Source: Apoderus coryli
Lineage: Eukaryota > Arthropoda > Insecta > Coleoptera > Attelabidae
Length of the DNA stretch: 64,000 nucleotides
NCBI GenBank assembly: GCA_911728435.2
Contig: OU452213.1
Span: forward strand, 9,651,834-9,715,833
Direction of reading: 5' to 3'
Shown here: piece by piece, positions 12,201-27,200 of the stretch
How positions within the stretch are numbered: position 1 is the first letter of the stretch
Layout: the number at the start of each line of letters is the position of its first letter
Notes under the pieces: model-generated
The model's database searches: none
The model's input: only the letters and a program-made list of their open reading frames with translations
What the model was told of the DNA's origin: nothing
Made by a program: the position numbers and the translations under genes

Positions 12201-15200
12201 TGCCCTATCGAATCTAAAGCGTACAAGATGAAGTTAAACCCCTTTTTTAAATCAAAAACACCTTTTCAAATTTTGAGTTGTATAACTTGAAAACTTCTTT
12301 AGATAAGGAGTTGCAATTTAGTACAAGTTCTGAACTAATACAACAAAGTTGCCCTATCGAATCTAAAGCGTACAAGATGAAGTTAAACCCCTTTTTTAAA
12401 TCAAAAACACCTTTTCAAATTTTGAGTTGTATAACTTGAAAACTTCTTTAGATAAGGAGTTGCAATTTAGTACAAGTTCTGAACTAATACAACAAAGTTG
12501 CCCTATCGAATCTAAAGCGTACAAGATGAAGTTAAACCCCTTTTTTAAATCAAAAACACCTTTTCAAAATTTGAGTTGTATAACTTGAAAACTTCTTTAG
12601 ATAAGGAGTTGCAATTTAGTACAAGTTCTGAACTAATACAACAAAGTTGCCCTATCGAATCTAAAGCGTACAAGATGAAGTTAAACCCCTTTTTTAAATC
12701 AAAAACACCTTTTCAAATTTTGAGTTGTATAACTTGAAAACTTCTTTAGATAAGGAGTTGCAATTTAGTACAAGTTCTGAACTAATACAACAAAGTTGCC
12801 CTATCGAATCTAAAGCGTACAAGATGAAGTTAAACCCCTTTTTTAAATCAAAAACACCTTTTCAAATTTTGAGTTGTATAACTTGAAAACTTCTTTAGAT
12901 AAGGAGTTGCAATTTAGTACAAGTTCTGAACTAATACAACAAAGTTGCCCTATCGAATCTAAAGCGTACAAGATGAAGTTAAACCCCTTTTTTAAATCAA
13001 AAACACCTTTTCAAATTTTAAGTTGTATAACTTGAAAACTTCTTGAGATAAAAAGTTGCAATTTATTACAAGTTCTGAACTAATAGAAAACAATTTGCCC
13101 TATCGAATTTAAAGAGTATAAAATGAAGTTAAACCTCATTTTTTTGATCAAAAACACCTTTTCAAAATTTGAGTTGTATAACTTGAAAACTTCTTTAGAT
13201 AAGGAGTTGCAATTTAGTACAAGTTCTGAACTAATACAACAAAGTTGCCCTATCGAATCTAAAGCGTACAAGATGAAGTTAAACCCCTTTTTTAAATCAA
13301 AAACACCTTTTCAAAATTTGAGTTGTATAACTTGAGAACTTCTTGAGATAAGGAGTTGCAATTTATTACAAGTTCTGAACTAATAGAAAACAATTTGCCC
13401 TATCGAATTTAAAGAGTATAAAATGAAGTTAAACCTCATTTTTTTGATCAAAAACACCTTTTCAAAATTTGAGTTGTATAACTTGAAAACTTCTTTAGAT
13501 AAGGAGTTGCAATTTAGTACAAGTTCTGAACTAATACAACAAAGTTGCCCTATCGAATCTAAAGCGTACAAGATGAAGTTAAACCCCTTTTTTAAATCAA
13601 AAACACCTTTTCAAATTTTGAGTTGTATAACTTGAAAACTTCTTGAGATAAAAAGTTGCAATTTATTACAAGTTCTGAACTAATAGAACACAATTTGCCC
13701 TATCGAATTTAAAGAGTATAAAATGCAGTTAAACCTCTTTTTTTTTGATCAAAAACACCTTTTCAAAATTTGAGTTGTATAACTTGAAAACTTCTTGAGA
13801 TAAGGAGTTGCAATTTATTACAAGTTCTGAACTAATAGAACACAATTTGCCCTATCGAATTTAAAGAGTATAAAATGCAGTTAAACCTCTTTTTTTTTGA
13901 TCAAAAACACCTTTTCAAAATTTGAGTTGTATAACTTGAAAACTTCTTGAGATAAGGAGTTGCAATTTATTACAAGTTCTGAACTAATAGAAAACAATTT
14001 GCCCTATCGAATTTAAAGAGTATAAAATGAAGTTAAACCTCATTTTTTTGATCAAAAACACCTTTTCAAAATTTGAGTTGTATAACTTGAAAACTTCTTT
14101 AGATAAGGAGTTGCAATTTAGTACAAGTTCTGAACTAATACAACAAAGTTGCCCTATCGAATCTAAAGCGTACAAGATGAAGTTAAACCCCTTTTTTAAA
14201 TCAAAAACACCTTTTCAAATTTTGAGTTGTATAACTTGAAAACTTCTTTAGATAAGGAGTTGCAATTTATTACAAGTTCTGAACTAATACAACAAAGTTG
14301 CCCTATCGAATCTAAAGCGTACAAGATGAAGTTAAACCCCTTTTTTAAATCAAAAACACCTTTTCAAAATTTGAGTTGTATAACTTGAAAACTTCTTTAG
14401 ATAAGGAGTTGCAATTTAGTACAAGTTCTGAACTAATACAACAAAGTTGCCCTATCGAATCTAAAGCGTACAAGATGAAGTTAAACCCCTTTTTTAAATC
14501 AAAAACACCTTTTCAAAATTTGAGTTGTATAACTTGAGAACTTCTTGAGATAAGGAGTTGCAATTTATTACAAGTTCTGAACTAATAGAACACAATTTGC
14601 CCTATCGAATTTAAAGAGTATAAAATGAAGTTAAACCTCATTTTTTTGATCAAAAACACCTTTTCAAAATTTGAGTTGTATAACTTGAAAACTTCTTTAG
14701 ATAAGGAGTTGCAATTTAGTACAAGTTCTGAACTAATACAACAAAGTTGCCCTATCGAATCTAAAGCGTACAAGATGAAGTTAAACCCCTTTTTTAAATC
14801 AAAAACACCTTTTCAAATTTTGAGTTGTATAACTTGAAAACTTCTTTAGATAAGGAGTTGCAATTTAGTACAAGTTCTGAACTAATACAACAAAGTTGCC
14901 CTATCGAATCTAAAGCGTACAAGATGAAGTTAAACCCCTTTTTTAAATCAAAAACACCTTTTCAAAATTTGAGTTGTATAACTTGAAAACTTCTTTAGAT
15001 AAGGAGTTGCAATTTAGTACAAGTTCTGAACTAATACAACAAAGTTGCCCTATCGAATCTAAAGCGTACAAGATGAAGTTAAACCCCTATTTAAATCAAA
15101 AACACCTTTTCAAATTTTGAGTTGTATAACTTGAAAACTTCTTGAGATAAAAAGTTGCAATTTATTACAAGTTCTGAACTAATAGAAATCAATTTGCCCT

Positions 15201-18200
15201 ATCGAATTTAAAGAGTATAAAATGAAGTTAAACCTCATTTTTTTGATCAAAAACACCTTTTCAAAATTTGAGTTGTATAACTTGAAAACTTCTTTAGATA
15301 AGGAGTTGCAATTTAGTACAAGTTCTGAACTAATACAACAAAGTTGCCCTATCGAATCTAAAGCGTACAAGATGAAGTTAAACCCCTTTTTTAAATCAAA
15401 AACACCTTTTCAAAATTTGAGTTGTATAACTTGAGAACTTCTTGAGATAAGGAGTTGCAATTTATTACAAGTTCTGAACTAATAGAAAACAATTTGCCCT
15501 ATCGAATTTAAAGAGTATAAAATGAAGTTAAACCTCATTTTTTTGATCAAAAACACCTTTTCAAAATTTGTGTTGTATAACTTGAAAACTTCTTTAGATA
15601 AGGAGTTGCAATTTAGTACAAGTTCTGAACTAATACAACAAAGTTGCCCTATCGAATCTAAAGCGTACAAGATGAAGTTAAACCCCTTTTTTAAATCAAA
15701 AACACCTTTTCAAAATTTGAGTTGTATAACTTGAAAACTTCTTTAGATAAGGAGTTGCAATTTAGTACAAGTTCTGAACTAATACAACAAAGTTGCCCTA
15801 TCGAATCTAAAGCGTACAAGATGAAGTTAAACCCCTTTTTTAAATCAAAAACACCTTTTCAAATTTTGAGTTGTATAACTTAAAAACTTCTTGAGATAAA
15901 AAGTTGCAATTTAGTACAAGTTCTGAACTAATACAACAAAGTTGCCCTATCGAATCTAAAGCGTACAAGATGAAGTTAAACCCCTTTTTTAAATCAAAAA
16001 CACCTTTTCAAAATTTGAGTTGTATAACTTGAAAACTTCTTTAGATAAGGAGTTGCAATTTAGTACAAGTTCTGAACTAATACAACAAAGTTGCCCTATC
16101 GAATCTAAAGCGTACAAGATGAAGTTAAACCCCTTTTTTAAATCAAAAACACCTTTTCAAAATTTGAGTTGTATAACTTGAGAACTTCTTGAGATAAGGA
16201 GTTGCAATTTATTACAAGTTCTGAACTAATAGAAAACAATTTGCCCTATCGAATTTAAAGAGTATAAAATGAAGTTAAACCTCATTTTTTTGATCAAAAA
16301 CACCTTTTCAAAATTTGAGTTGTATAACTTGAAAACTTCTTTAGATAAGGAGTTGCAATTTAGTACAAGTTCTGAACTAATACAACAAAGTTGCCCTATC
16401 GAATCTAAAGCGTACAAGATGAAGTTAAACCCCTTTTTTAAATCAAAAACACCTTTTCAAAATTTGAGTTGTATAACTTGAGAACTTCTTGAGATAAGGA
16501 GTTGCAATTTATTACAAGTTCTGAACTAATAGAACACAATTTGCCCTATCGAATTTAAAGAGTATAAAATAATAATAATAATAATAATAATAATCTTTAT
16601 TGTCTAACAGGTTAAAAAACCCAATTACAAGACAATCCGACTAAATACATAATATCGTGTAGTAAACAATAATTTAAATACTTAATTGCGAATTCAAAAC
16701 AATTCTGAATCTTAAATCTATACCTAAACTAATTAAACATTATAAACAAAAATAAAAATAAACAAAAATGGCGAACGGAGAAGAACACGATCGACCTCAA
16801 ACGTCCCGACTGCGGAGGTAACCAATGACATTATTTTTAAAAGTAGATATTGGATCCCCAAAATAGTTGACCATAATATGAATGCTTTTGTCATTACACT
16901 GGTGACAGGCCTGATACAACGGAGCCTTGGTTTCATAATTAGTATGTATATGAGGTAGTCTGAATAATCGATGATGCCGAGCATAGTACTGGGGTAGATG
17001 GAAATTCAGTTGCTCAAGAAGAGCAGGACAGTCTATCATGTCATTTAACAACCTAAACACAAACGTTTGACCAACCAGAACTCTGCGCATAGCGAGTGAA
17101 TCAATTTGAAATCTCGCCAATAAATAACGGTGATCAATCCCGCGAGCTGGAAACACACCCTCAGTTTTAAATAATAAAAATTTAAGGAATCTACGCTGGA
17201 CGGACTCCAATTTACGCACATGGATGTCATAAATAGGGGACCAGATAAATGACGCATATTCGAGTTTAGACCGCACCAAGGTGTAATATAAATTTAACAA
17301 ACAGTTCGTGTCACGAAAGTCCCTTCCCATGCGGAGAATAAATCCCAAACTTTTTAAAGCATTCTGAGTTATATGCTGAATATGATAATCAAATGACAAG
17401 TCACTATCAATGAACACTCCGAGATCCTTGATCACATCCCTTTTCTGTAGAGGTGTATTATTAATTCTATAATTAAAATTTAGTGGGCTATAACGCTTCG
17501 AAATTGTTAACTGTCCACATTTGTCAATGTTCACGGGCAGTCCATTCGCGACACACCATTGTTCCAGCTTAAATAGGTCGTTTTGAAGGTCATGACAATG
17601 GTCGTAATCATCAACAATTCCGTAGAGCTTCAAATCGTCCGCAAACAGTAGAGAGCGACTTTGCATGTCACTTATAATATCATTAATGTATATGGAGAAA
17701 ATTAACGGGGCCAATATGCTACCCTGCGGTGCCCCGCTAGTCGCGGAAAATGTATGGGATTGGAATCCATTATATTCCACAAACTGACTTCGTCCCGAAA
17801 AGTAGGAGGCAAAAAACTCTACCAGATCCCAACGGAACCCTATATTTATCATCTTTTGTTTGGCAATTGAATGACTGATCCTATCGAATGCCTTTGACAT
17901 ATCAGTATAAATGACATCTACTTGGGAACCCTCGCCAACTGCCCTGTAGACATCTTGCGCAAAACATGTTAAGTTCGTAACAGTGGATCGCTTTTGATAA
18001 AAACCGTGTTGTTCAGGTATTATACGCAACTTTACTTGACTAAATATTTTTTCATGAAGTATGGTTTCGAAAACTTTAGCAAAATTAGATGATAATGAGA
18101 TGGGTCGATAGTTGACTACCCGGTCAGCTTCAGAGGATTTGTGAATTGGACAAACTCTAGACATCTTCCAGCGATTCGGAAACGTCCGTGATTGAAGGGA

Positions 18201-21200
18201 CTTGTTGAATATTGTCAGTAGTGGTTTTGATAAAACATACGCACAGTCACGAAGGAGAAAAGAAGGAATGTTATCTGGCCCGGAGGTTAATTTGGCTTTA
18301 AGCTTTTTAAGAGCTTTCATAACATCCTCCTCATCCAGCGTTCCAATTGAGATGACGTCATTAAAGCTCGACGAATCAATACAATCAATACTCTCGGAAG
18401 GAACATAAACAGAACTGAAAAAACTAGCAAACGAATTGACAATCATTTGAGGATCCGACACTCGCTCACCAGAGACATCCACCATCGCACCCGGTATTCG
18501 GGATTTACGTTTTTTATTTTGGACAAATTTCCAAAATTCTTTAGGGTCAGTTTTTATTGCATTCTGTACATGTAATAAATAATTACTATATTCAATGTTA
18601 ATGTTATGTTTGATTCTAGCGCGCAGGGTGCAGAACATATCCAGATAATACTGCGATTTAGTTGACTTCCATTTCTGAAAATATTTATACTTTTGTCTGA
18701 CTTCCCTAATTAAATCATGACTAAACCAGCATGGGTAAGCATATGAATTTCTACGTAAGTTGTATTTAGGTACGCACATATCAAAAACAACTTTCAATTT
18801 TCGATAAAATTGATCGATGGCCTCATTTATATCATTAATGCCGTTCAGAAATGACCAGTCACAGAGAAAAATCTGCTCGTATAGCATCGGAAAATTTGCC
18901 TTTTTAAAATTGTATTTTTCGTTTACAGTACCGGAAACGAAGTTACTTTGGCGGTATTCCGCTTTGGCAACTAGAGATATCAACAAAGCTGGGTGATAAT
19001 TGTCCTCCGCCACCAGTGGCTGACCGCATGGGGATACTTCGCAGCACATATTGCAAAAGACGAGATCCAATAAATGATTGAAATGATTAAATACCCTGTT
19101 GTTTTGTGCCAGGCCAAAGAATGACATAAAGTTGTGAGTTAAGTGAAGATAAGGGTTTGTGACATTACCCGTCATTTCTGGTTCGTAATGCACATTAAAG
19201 TCTCCCATTATCAATATTCGTGCAGAAAAAGTGTTTGGCAGATTTTCAAAGAACTCAAATAATCTACCATATTGCTCAACAGTAACATTTGGTGGGACAT
19301 AAACACAGAAACAATAAAAGGAGCAGCCATGTAAGTAAATTCTGCATCCAATAACGTCAATACAGGCCGGAATCATCGAGAAAAACTCAGAATGAAAACA
19401 TCTGGATTGCAAATCAGTTCTTATGGCCAACAGCACTCCTCCGCCTCGAGAAACATTTAAGGTCTCCACATCGCGATCCTTCCTATAAATGACATAGCTA
19501 TCCCCGAACAGTTCCGCATCCAGTACGCCAGGCTGGATCCACGTCTCGGTGACTGCGATGATGTCATAGTGAGCGTCACAAATAGATTTATAGAATACAC
19601 TTGTTTTAGTATTTAAGCCTCTCACGTTTTGGTACACAATACTCAGATACAAGTCTCTCCTGTTAGACGATGAGTTCAGTTTAAAGAATCGTTTCCAGAG
19701 CTCACAATGGTTGGTATTCCCTTGATGTACTTAATTCTGATGTTATTCTCACCACTCTTCAAACGCTCCTCAAGTTGCCTTTTCACGGTTTTGTATTCGT
19801 TCAACTGTCTAGGAGTCTTGTCCGAGCTAATGGTGATATGTTTCAGTTGGGGGAACGTTTTCATTTTCGACGTTTGTCGTAAAACTTGCGAAACACACCT
19901 GGAATCCTTGAAGACAATACGGATTGGTCGTGGTCTAATGGTGGAGTTAGGAATTGACGATGTATGACGACCAATTCTTTGAACTCTTTCTATGTCATTT
20001 GCATTTATATGTGGGCAGATCTTCTGGATGATATTTGCCAATATTAACTGGTCATTCTCATCATTAGCGGGGCAGTTAAACCTCTTTTTTTTTGATCAAA
20101 AACACCTTTTCAAAATTTGAGTTGTATAACTTGAAAACTTCTTGAGATAAGGAGTTGCAATTTATTACAAGTTCTGAACTAATAGAAAACAATTTGCCCT
20201 ATCGAATTTAAAGAGTATAAAATGAAGTTAAACCTCATTTTTTTGATCAAAAACACCTTTTCAAAATTTGAGTTGTATAACTTGAAAACTTCTTTAGATA
20301 AGGAGTTGCAATTTAGTACAAGTTCTGAACTAATACAACAAAGTTGCCCTATCGAATCTAAAGCGTACAAGATGAAGTTAAACCCCTTTTTTAAATCAAA
20401 AACACCTTTTCAAATTTTGAGTTGTATAACTTGAAAACTTCTTTAGATAAGGAGTTGCAATTTAGTACAAGTTCTGAACTAATACAACAAAGTTGCCCTA
20501 TCGAATCTAAAGCGTACAAGATGAAGTTAAACCCCTTTTTTAAATCAAAAACACCTTTTCAAAATTTGAGTTGTATAACTTGAAAACTTCTTTAGATAAG
20601 GAGTTGCAATTTAGTACAAGTTCTGAACTAATACAACAAAGTTGCCCTATCGAATCTAAAGCGTACAAGATGAAGTTAAACCCCTTTTTTAAATCAAAAA
20701 CACCTTTTCAAAATTTGAGTTGTATAACTTGAGAACTTCTTGAGATAAGGAGTTGCAATTTATTACAAGTTCTGAACTAATAGAACACAATTTGCCCTAT
20801 CGAATTTAAAGAGTATAAAATGCAGTTAAACCTCTTTTTTTTTGATCAAAAACACCTTTTCAAAATTTGAGTTGTATAACTTGAAAACTTCTTGAGATAA
20901 GGAGTTGCAATTTATTACAAGTTCTGAACTAATAGAAAACAATTTGCCCTATCGAATTTAAAGAGTATAAAATGAAGTTAAACCTCATTTTTTTGATCAA
21001 AAACACCTTTTCAAAATTTGAGTTGTATAACTTGAAAACTTCTTTAGATAAGGAGTTGCAATTTAGTACAAGTTCTGAACTAATACAACAAAGTTGCCCT
21101 ATCGAATCTAAAGCGTACAAGATGAAGTTAAACCCCTTTTTTAAATCAAAAACACCTTTTCAAATTTTGAGTTGTATAACTTGAAAACTTCTTTAGATAA

Positions 21201-24200
21201 GGAGTTGCAATTTAGTACAAGTTCTGAACTAATACAACAAAGTTGCCCTATCGAATCTAAAGCGTACAAGATGAAGTTAAACCCCTTTTTTAAATCAAAA
21301 ACACCTTTTCAAAATTTGAGTTGTATAACTTGAAAACTTCTTTAGATAAGGAGTTGCAATTTAGTACAAGTTCTGAACTAATACAACAAAGTTGCCCTAT
21401 CGAATCTAAAGCGTACAAGATGAAGTTAAACCCCTTTTTTAAATCAAAAACACCTTTTCAAAATTTGAGTTGTATAACTTGAGAACTTCTTGAGATAAGG
21501 AGTTGCAATTTATTACAAGTTCTGAACTAATAGAACACAATTTGCCCTATCGAATTTAAAGAGTATAAAATGAAGTTAAACCTCATTTTTTTGATCAAAA
21601 ACACCTTTTCAAAATTTGAGTTGTATAACTTGAAAACTTCTTTAGATAAGGAGTTGCAATTTAGTACAAGTTCTGAACTAATACAACAAAGTTGCCCTAT
21701 CGAATCTAAAGCGTACAAGATGAAGTTAAACCCCTTTTTTAAATCAAAAACACCTTTTCAAATTTTGAGTTGTATAACTTGAAAACTTCTTTAGATAAGG
21801 AGTTGCAATTTAGTACAAGTTCTGAACTAATACAACAAAGTTGCCCTATCGAATCTAAAGCGTACAAGATGAAGTTAAACCCCTTTTTTAAATCAAAAAC
21901 ACCTTTTCAAATTTTGAGTTGTATAACTTGAAAACTTCTTTAGATAAGGAGTTGCAATTTAGTACAAGTTCTGAACTAATACAACAAAGTTGCCCTATCG
22001 AATCTAAAGCGTACAAGATGAAGTTAAACCCCTTTTTTAAATCAAAAACACCTTTTCAAAATTTGAGTTGTATAACTTGAAAACTTCTTTAGATAAGGAG
22101 TTGCAATTTAGTACAAGTTCTGAACTAATACAACAAAGTTGCCCTATCGAATCTAAAGCGTACAAGATGAGGTTAAACCCCTTTTTTAAATCAAAAACAC
22201 CTTTTCAAATTTTGAGTTGTATAACTTGAAAACTTCTTGAGATAAGGAGTTGCAATTTATTACAAGTTCTGAACTAATAGAAAACAATTTGCCCTATCGA
22301 ATTTAAAGAGTATTAAATGAAGTTAAACCTCATTTTTTAAATCAAAAACACCTTTTCAAATTTTGAGTTGTATAACTTGAAAACTTCTTGAGATAGGGAG
22401 TTGCAAATTCATCAACATTCTGAACTAATAAACCGAATTTACTGTATCGAATTTCAAGCGGATAAGATAGAAAATATTTTGGCTACCTCTGAAGTTGTAT
22501 AACTTGCAAACTTCTTGAATAAACGGAGTTGCAATTTAGAAGAAGTTCTGGGCCAATAACCCAAAAGAACTCTCATATTTAAAGCATAAATAATTGAAAC
22601 AAAAACTAATTTTCATCAAAAACACTTTGTCAAACTTTGAAGTTGTATAATTTTGAACCTTCACGAGATAAATTAATAGAGGTACTGATATTATAAATTG
22701 TACCTCCAAAACATCTAAACAAAGTGATACCTGATAGCACACCTACATTTCCATCACATGTGGAGTCTGAAACAAACGACTACACAAAGGAAACTTTACC
22801 AACTTTAAATCACCACCCAAAAGTCACCCAGTACGTAACTTGACCGCGTTTCTCGTCATCTAGAAACGGACATTCAAACAAACTCTTATTCATTACAGAC
22901 TTGGCAATATTCTGCGCAGGCATATTCTGCAATAAAAACCCATAATCCCAACCCAATTTGTAACGGTCTGAACGTAAAACTCACTTTAAATCACATCGCG
23001 TTTCCAAATAAAGCGTGTATGATCTGACAACAGCGTTATCCACTATTGCCGTGTAAGTTTTCGACACTACTGCTGGTCCTTCGAGCAGAGAATTACGCCT
23101 CGCCCAACGTCTAATTGGACTAGTGAAAAAGACCGGCGGGTAATTTCTGGAGCAATTTGGCATCGTCACAGAGTAGCGTATGTCTGAGCTCGTTTAAATC
23201 AAGACTGCTGCCGCTGAATTGACTGCTGTCCTGTGCATAATCTTATCCTCATCACTATCTTCATCTTTCCTTCCCCGAAACAATTTACGGACAAAAGTCC
23301 ATTATTACGGCGTACATACAATATACAGGGTGGTCCAGTTTCAAAAGCCATGGCTTGATAAGATCTTCTTGAAGAATCGTCATATAGAGAGTAGAACGTT
23401 AAAGGATTGCGGGCGCCCAGTCTTGACACGTTTAAATTTATTTGAGCCAGGAGAACAGTCGATTCTATTATGTAAAAGATTATATACAAATTCTAGAGAA
23501 AAATATATTCTTCTAAACTCCAAACTCTTGAATTCGAACCTGTTCAGTAAATACGAATATTCAATCCCTCTGTCATGATAAATACCGTCTGCCTTAAATG
23601 AAAGGTATTTCAAAAACTTCCATTGGACACTCTCAACATTCCGCACATGAATCTGATAGATCGGATACCAAATCAAGGAGCAATATTCGAGCTTCGAACG
23701 AACAAAACTTTCAACGGATCAATACTATGAAAACTTCTATAGCTTCTCACGATAAAACCGTAGGATTTCATAGCTTCACAAGTCCTGGCAGGCACATGTG
23801 GCACAAATGGCAGATTAGAGTCGAAAAGCACGCCCAGGTCAGCAGCAGCCAGACACCTAGCCAGTGCCGTCCCACCAACCGTGTAGCGAAAATTTATACT
23901 TTTAGTGAATGTCATACATTTGCATTTATTCTCGTTGAGCGATAGTTTATTAACGTTACACCAATGCTCTACACCCCTCAGATCGTCCTGCAACCGAAGA
24001 CAGTCTGCGTGAGAAGTAATAGGACGAATAACTTAAGATCATCGGCAAAAAAATGCCGCTTTACACACAGACAATCATTTACATCGTTATAAAACTAGAA
24101 AAAAAGCAGTGGGCCCAAATTGGATCCCTGCGGAACACCAGATGAAGCCCAATACCTTTCTGACCTATAGCCGTTATAATATACATATTGGAGTATGTTC

Positions 24201-27200
24201 TGAAGACATGAAGTAATTAACGACTTCAAACAATCATCAAATCCAAATCGATCGAGCTTTTGAACAAGCATTCGGTGATCCAGACGATCTAAAGCTTTAG
24301 CAAAGTCTGTATACAACACATCAAATTGACCACCACCATCAAAAACCTCGTTCACTTCTTGAGTAAAAGTTGCAAGGTTAGTGGCAGTGGACCTCCCGGT
24401 GAAAAACCCATGCTGATTTAGGGAAACTTGCCCATGCACGGAATTACATATTCTGTTATACAGCACGGCTTCAAATAATTTAGAGAAATTGGACAATATA
24501 GAAATGGATCGATAGTTATTCATCTGTCGCCTGCTTTATATACAGGCACAACTCTTGCCTCTCACACCGATCAGGAAATTTGCTTTCGTTGAGAACCCTA
24601 TTAAATATTGTTGCTAGTGGACGCGCCAAGATTCCCACGCAATCCTTTATTAAAAATGATGGCAACCCCTCAAGTCCGGCCGTAAACTTGATTTTCAAGT
24701 TTTTACAAGAATCAATTCAGTTTCAGTAATATTCGATACAGAAATTGTGGAATGAGAGGAGTTATTCATAATACTGACATCAGATTCACTGGGCTTCTGA
24801 AATACGTTATTAAAAAACTCAGCAAAGCACTGCACTATAACCTGTGGCTTGCTGTATTGCTCATCGTTAAATGACATGACGCTAGGTATTCTTGTAGAAT
24901 TATTTTTTGCATGAAAAAATGTCCCAAACAGTCCGGATCACCAGTTCTTCTGTATTTCCTTAATTGCTGTTCTTTCTCCTTTATATTTTTAATTATTGTG
25001 GATGTAAACCAGACCGGGAATTTTGAACTCGATGAACATGCCGATCAATGATATTATAGAGAATTTCATACATTTTGTCTACTACAACGTTAATGTCATC
25101 GTCACTATTGCCGACCTCAGATCAATCCTCAAAGAGAAGTGCGTTACATAAGCTTGGGTAATCCGCTTTCTTGAAATTTTATATTGGATGGAATTTAGAG
25201 AAAATGTTTTCGGCTTTATTACAATTTCCGAAAATTCCATCATAAGTACCGGATGAAACACATCCTCCTCCACAAACGGGTCTTCGTCAACCTCAACAGT
25301 TCATACAATATGAGAAAACACCAAGTCAAGCTGGTCGCTAAAGCAATTGGCAACCAGCTTGACTCATTTTTTGAAAAATTCTCGATTTAATGCGTCGAAG
25401 GGTGAATTTATGTAACGCAGTTGAGGGTCGTCATTTTGAAGCCTTATTATAATTTTTAAAAAAAAAACAAAATCATTCTAGAGCCAAAACGGCTCATTTT
25501 TAACTAGGGGTCTCTATGGAAAAGTTGTTCACCACAATGTCCTCCATAATCTCCTTACGTTTGGCACAACTTTTTTTTTTTTGACACCCTGTAGGTTTAT
25601 AAAAATAATTAGTGAATCCAACTAAGTGTAATTATTTTTGTCTATGTACGTATTTTCTATGCATCTGTTTCAGTGTTGTGCAGTGTCTTTTATTGAAAAC
25701 CTCACAGCGGCTTCCTTAAACATGCAAGAAGCAGAATTTAACGGTTATATGTCAGGTAAGAGAAAATTTTTATGTACCTGAATCTTTGACAACAAATTCT
25801 TAATTGGCGACTTGTTTAGTGCTTTAATTTGGCATCTTTAATTGCTGCTGCTGAAGATTCAGTTGGATCCATGTGTATTATAAAGAATTATACGGTACTA
25901 GAATATAATACCAAATGGAATTGCCGCCTTTTTGCCTTCGCATTTCCAATTCTCTTCAGTAAATAATAATAATAATTTAATTTATATGAAGGTATTTCGA
26001 TAATGACGAAAGTGACCACCCTGTAACTAAAACATCTGGTTATTCTTTCTAATATATGCATTTATATTTTCCACTAACTCATAAACAAACATAATATTTT
26101 CGACTAGAAAAAGGTCCTTTTCTAGGTATCAATTCTTTTATCACATAGCAAAAAGGCACCCGAGATAATATTTATTATTTCCAGATGTTGTATAATATTT
26201 ACAAAAATATTAGACTTCCAGACACTTTACGTATAAAACTAAGAGAAAATATCCTAAACTACCTAAATATATATACAGGGTAAGACAAAAGTATATTCTA
26301 TTGCCAGTCTGTCTTTGTTTTGTTACAATAATATACCCTGTCCCACCGACCGGTAGAATGCAAACTAGCTGTTGAAAAAGTTATTCGGAACATACAGGGT
26401 GTTTCATAATATATGCGCAGGACTTTAGGGTGTGAGGGCTCGTCCAAAATATGAACAAAGTTTCTATTAACTTACTCTCTAAAATGCAGCATTGAAAAAG
26501 AAAATCGGTTTTTGTAAGCATTTTCTACTTATAATAAGCTATGTTTTGTGCAAGATTTTTTTAATTCATAATTGGAAGATTTTGAAGGGGTAGTGGGTGT
26601 TTTTCTCCCTAATTTCTACGCCATTGGAAAAAGTACGGTTTTAAGATACCTATTTGAACCGCCAATGTTTTCTACACCAAAAAAGGTAATCATAAGCTCT
26701 AAAGTTGACCGTTTTCGAAGAAAATCAACTTGTTGAAAAACATGGTCAATTTTTTTGGAATAAATTTAATTTTTTTCTATTAATTAAACGTTAACTTCAT
26801 AATTGCAAAATAAAAAAAAAATTAACAAATGATAAAAAAGTTGTCACACAACATGACGACTATCAAACGAAAGTAAGACTTTTCTGTCTTCAGATGTCCT
26901 TTAATTCAAATCCAACCACCACGAAAGCAGCAAAATATGCTATAGACTGAATATTAATGTGACTGAACCTTTGATTTGCTCTTTGAAGGTCAAGTAACCA
27001 TAGTGAGTGCATGGGAATCGGCCCTGGTAGCTTGCGAGGGTATGCATCAGCTTTGTGAGCATCTATCGCTGTTAAAAGGACTATCAGAACGCAGTGTTCA
27101 TGTACAAGACGACACGCAAAAGCTCCGAGAAGATATGAAGAATTTAAAGGTAGATTTATGATTAAAACAATGTAAATATTTTAGTTTTGTTTTATTTCAT

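Larger units (their letters stand above)
16568..20069 (-). mobile_element. Non-LTR retrotransposon inserted in the 150-bp satellite
   Basis: Minus-strand element, 5' truncated within ORF1. Its 3' end is an (ATT)n tail, seen as (AAT)n on the plus strand at 16568-16593, preceded by an AATAAA-type signal. Satellite phase is continuous across it: the left flank ends GAGTATAAAAT and the right flank resumes GCAGTTAAACC. No target-site duplication longer than a base or two is visible. Confidence 0.88.

Noticed and set aside
12035..22000. Recurring 63-codon (minus) and 70-codon (plus) frames
   Set aside because: They are identical translations of the 150-bp satellite dimer on both strands, have no domain, and follow the repeat exactly; not genes.
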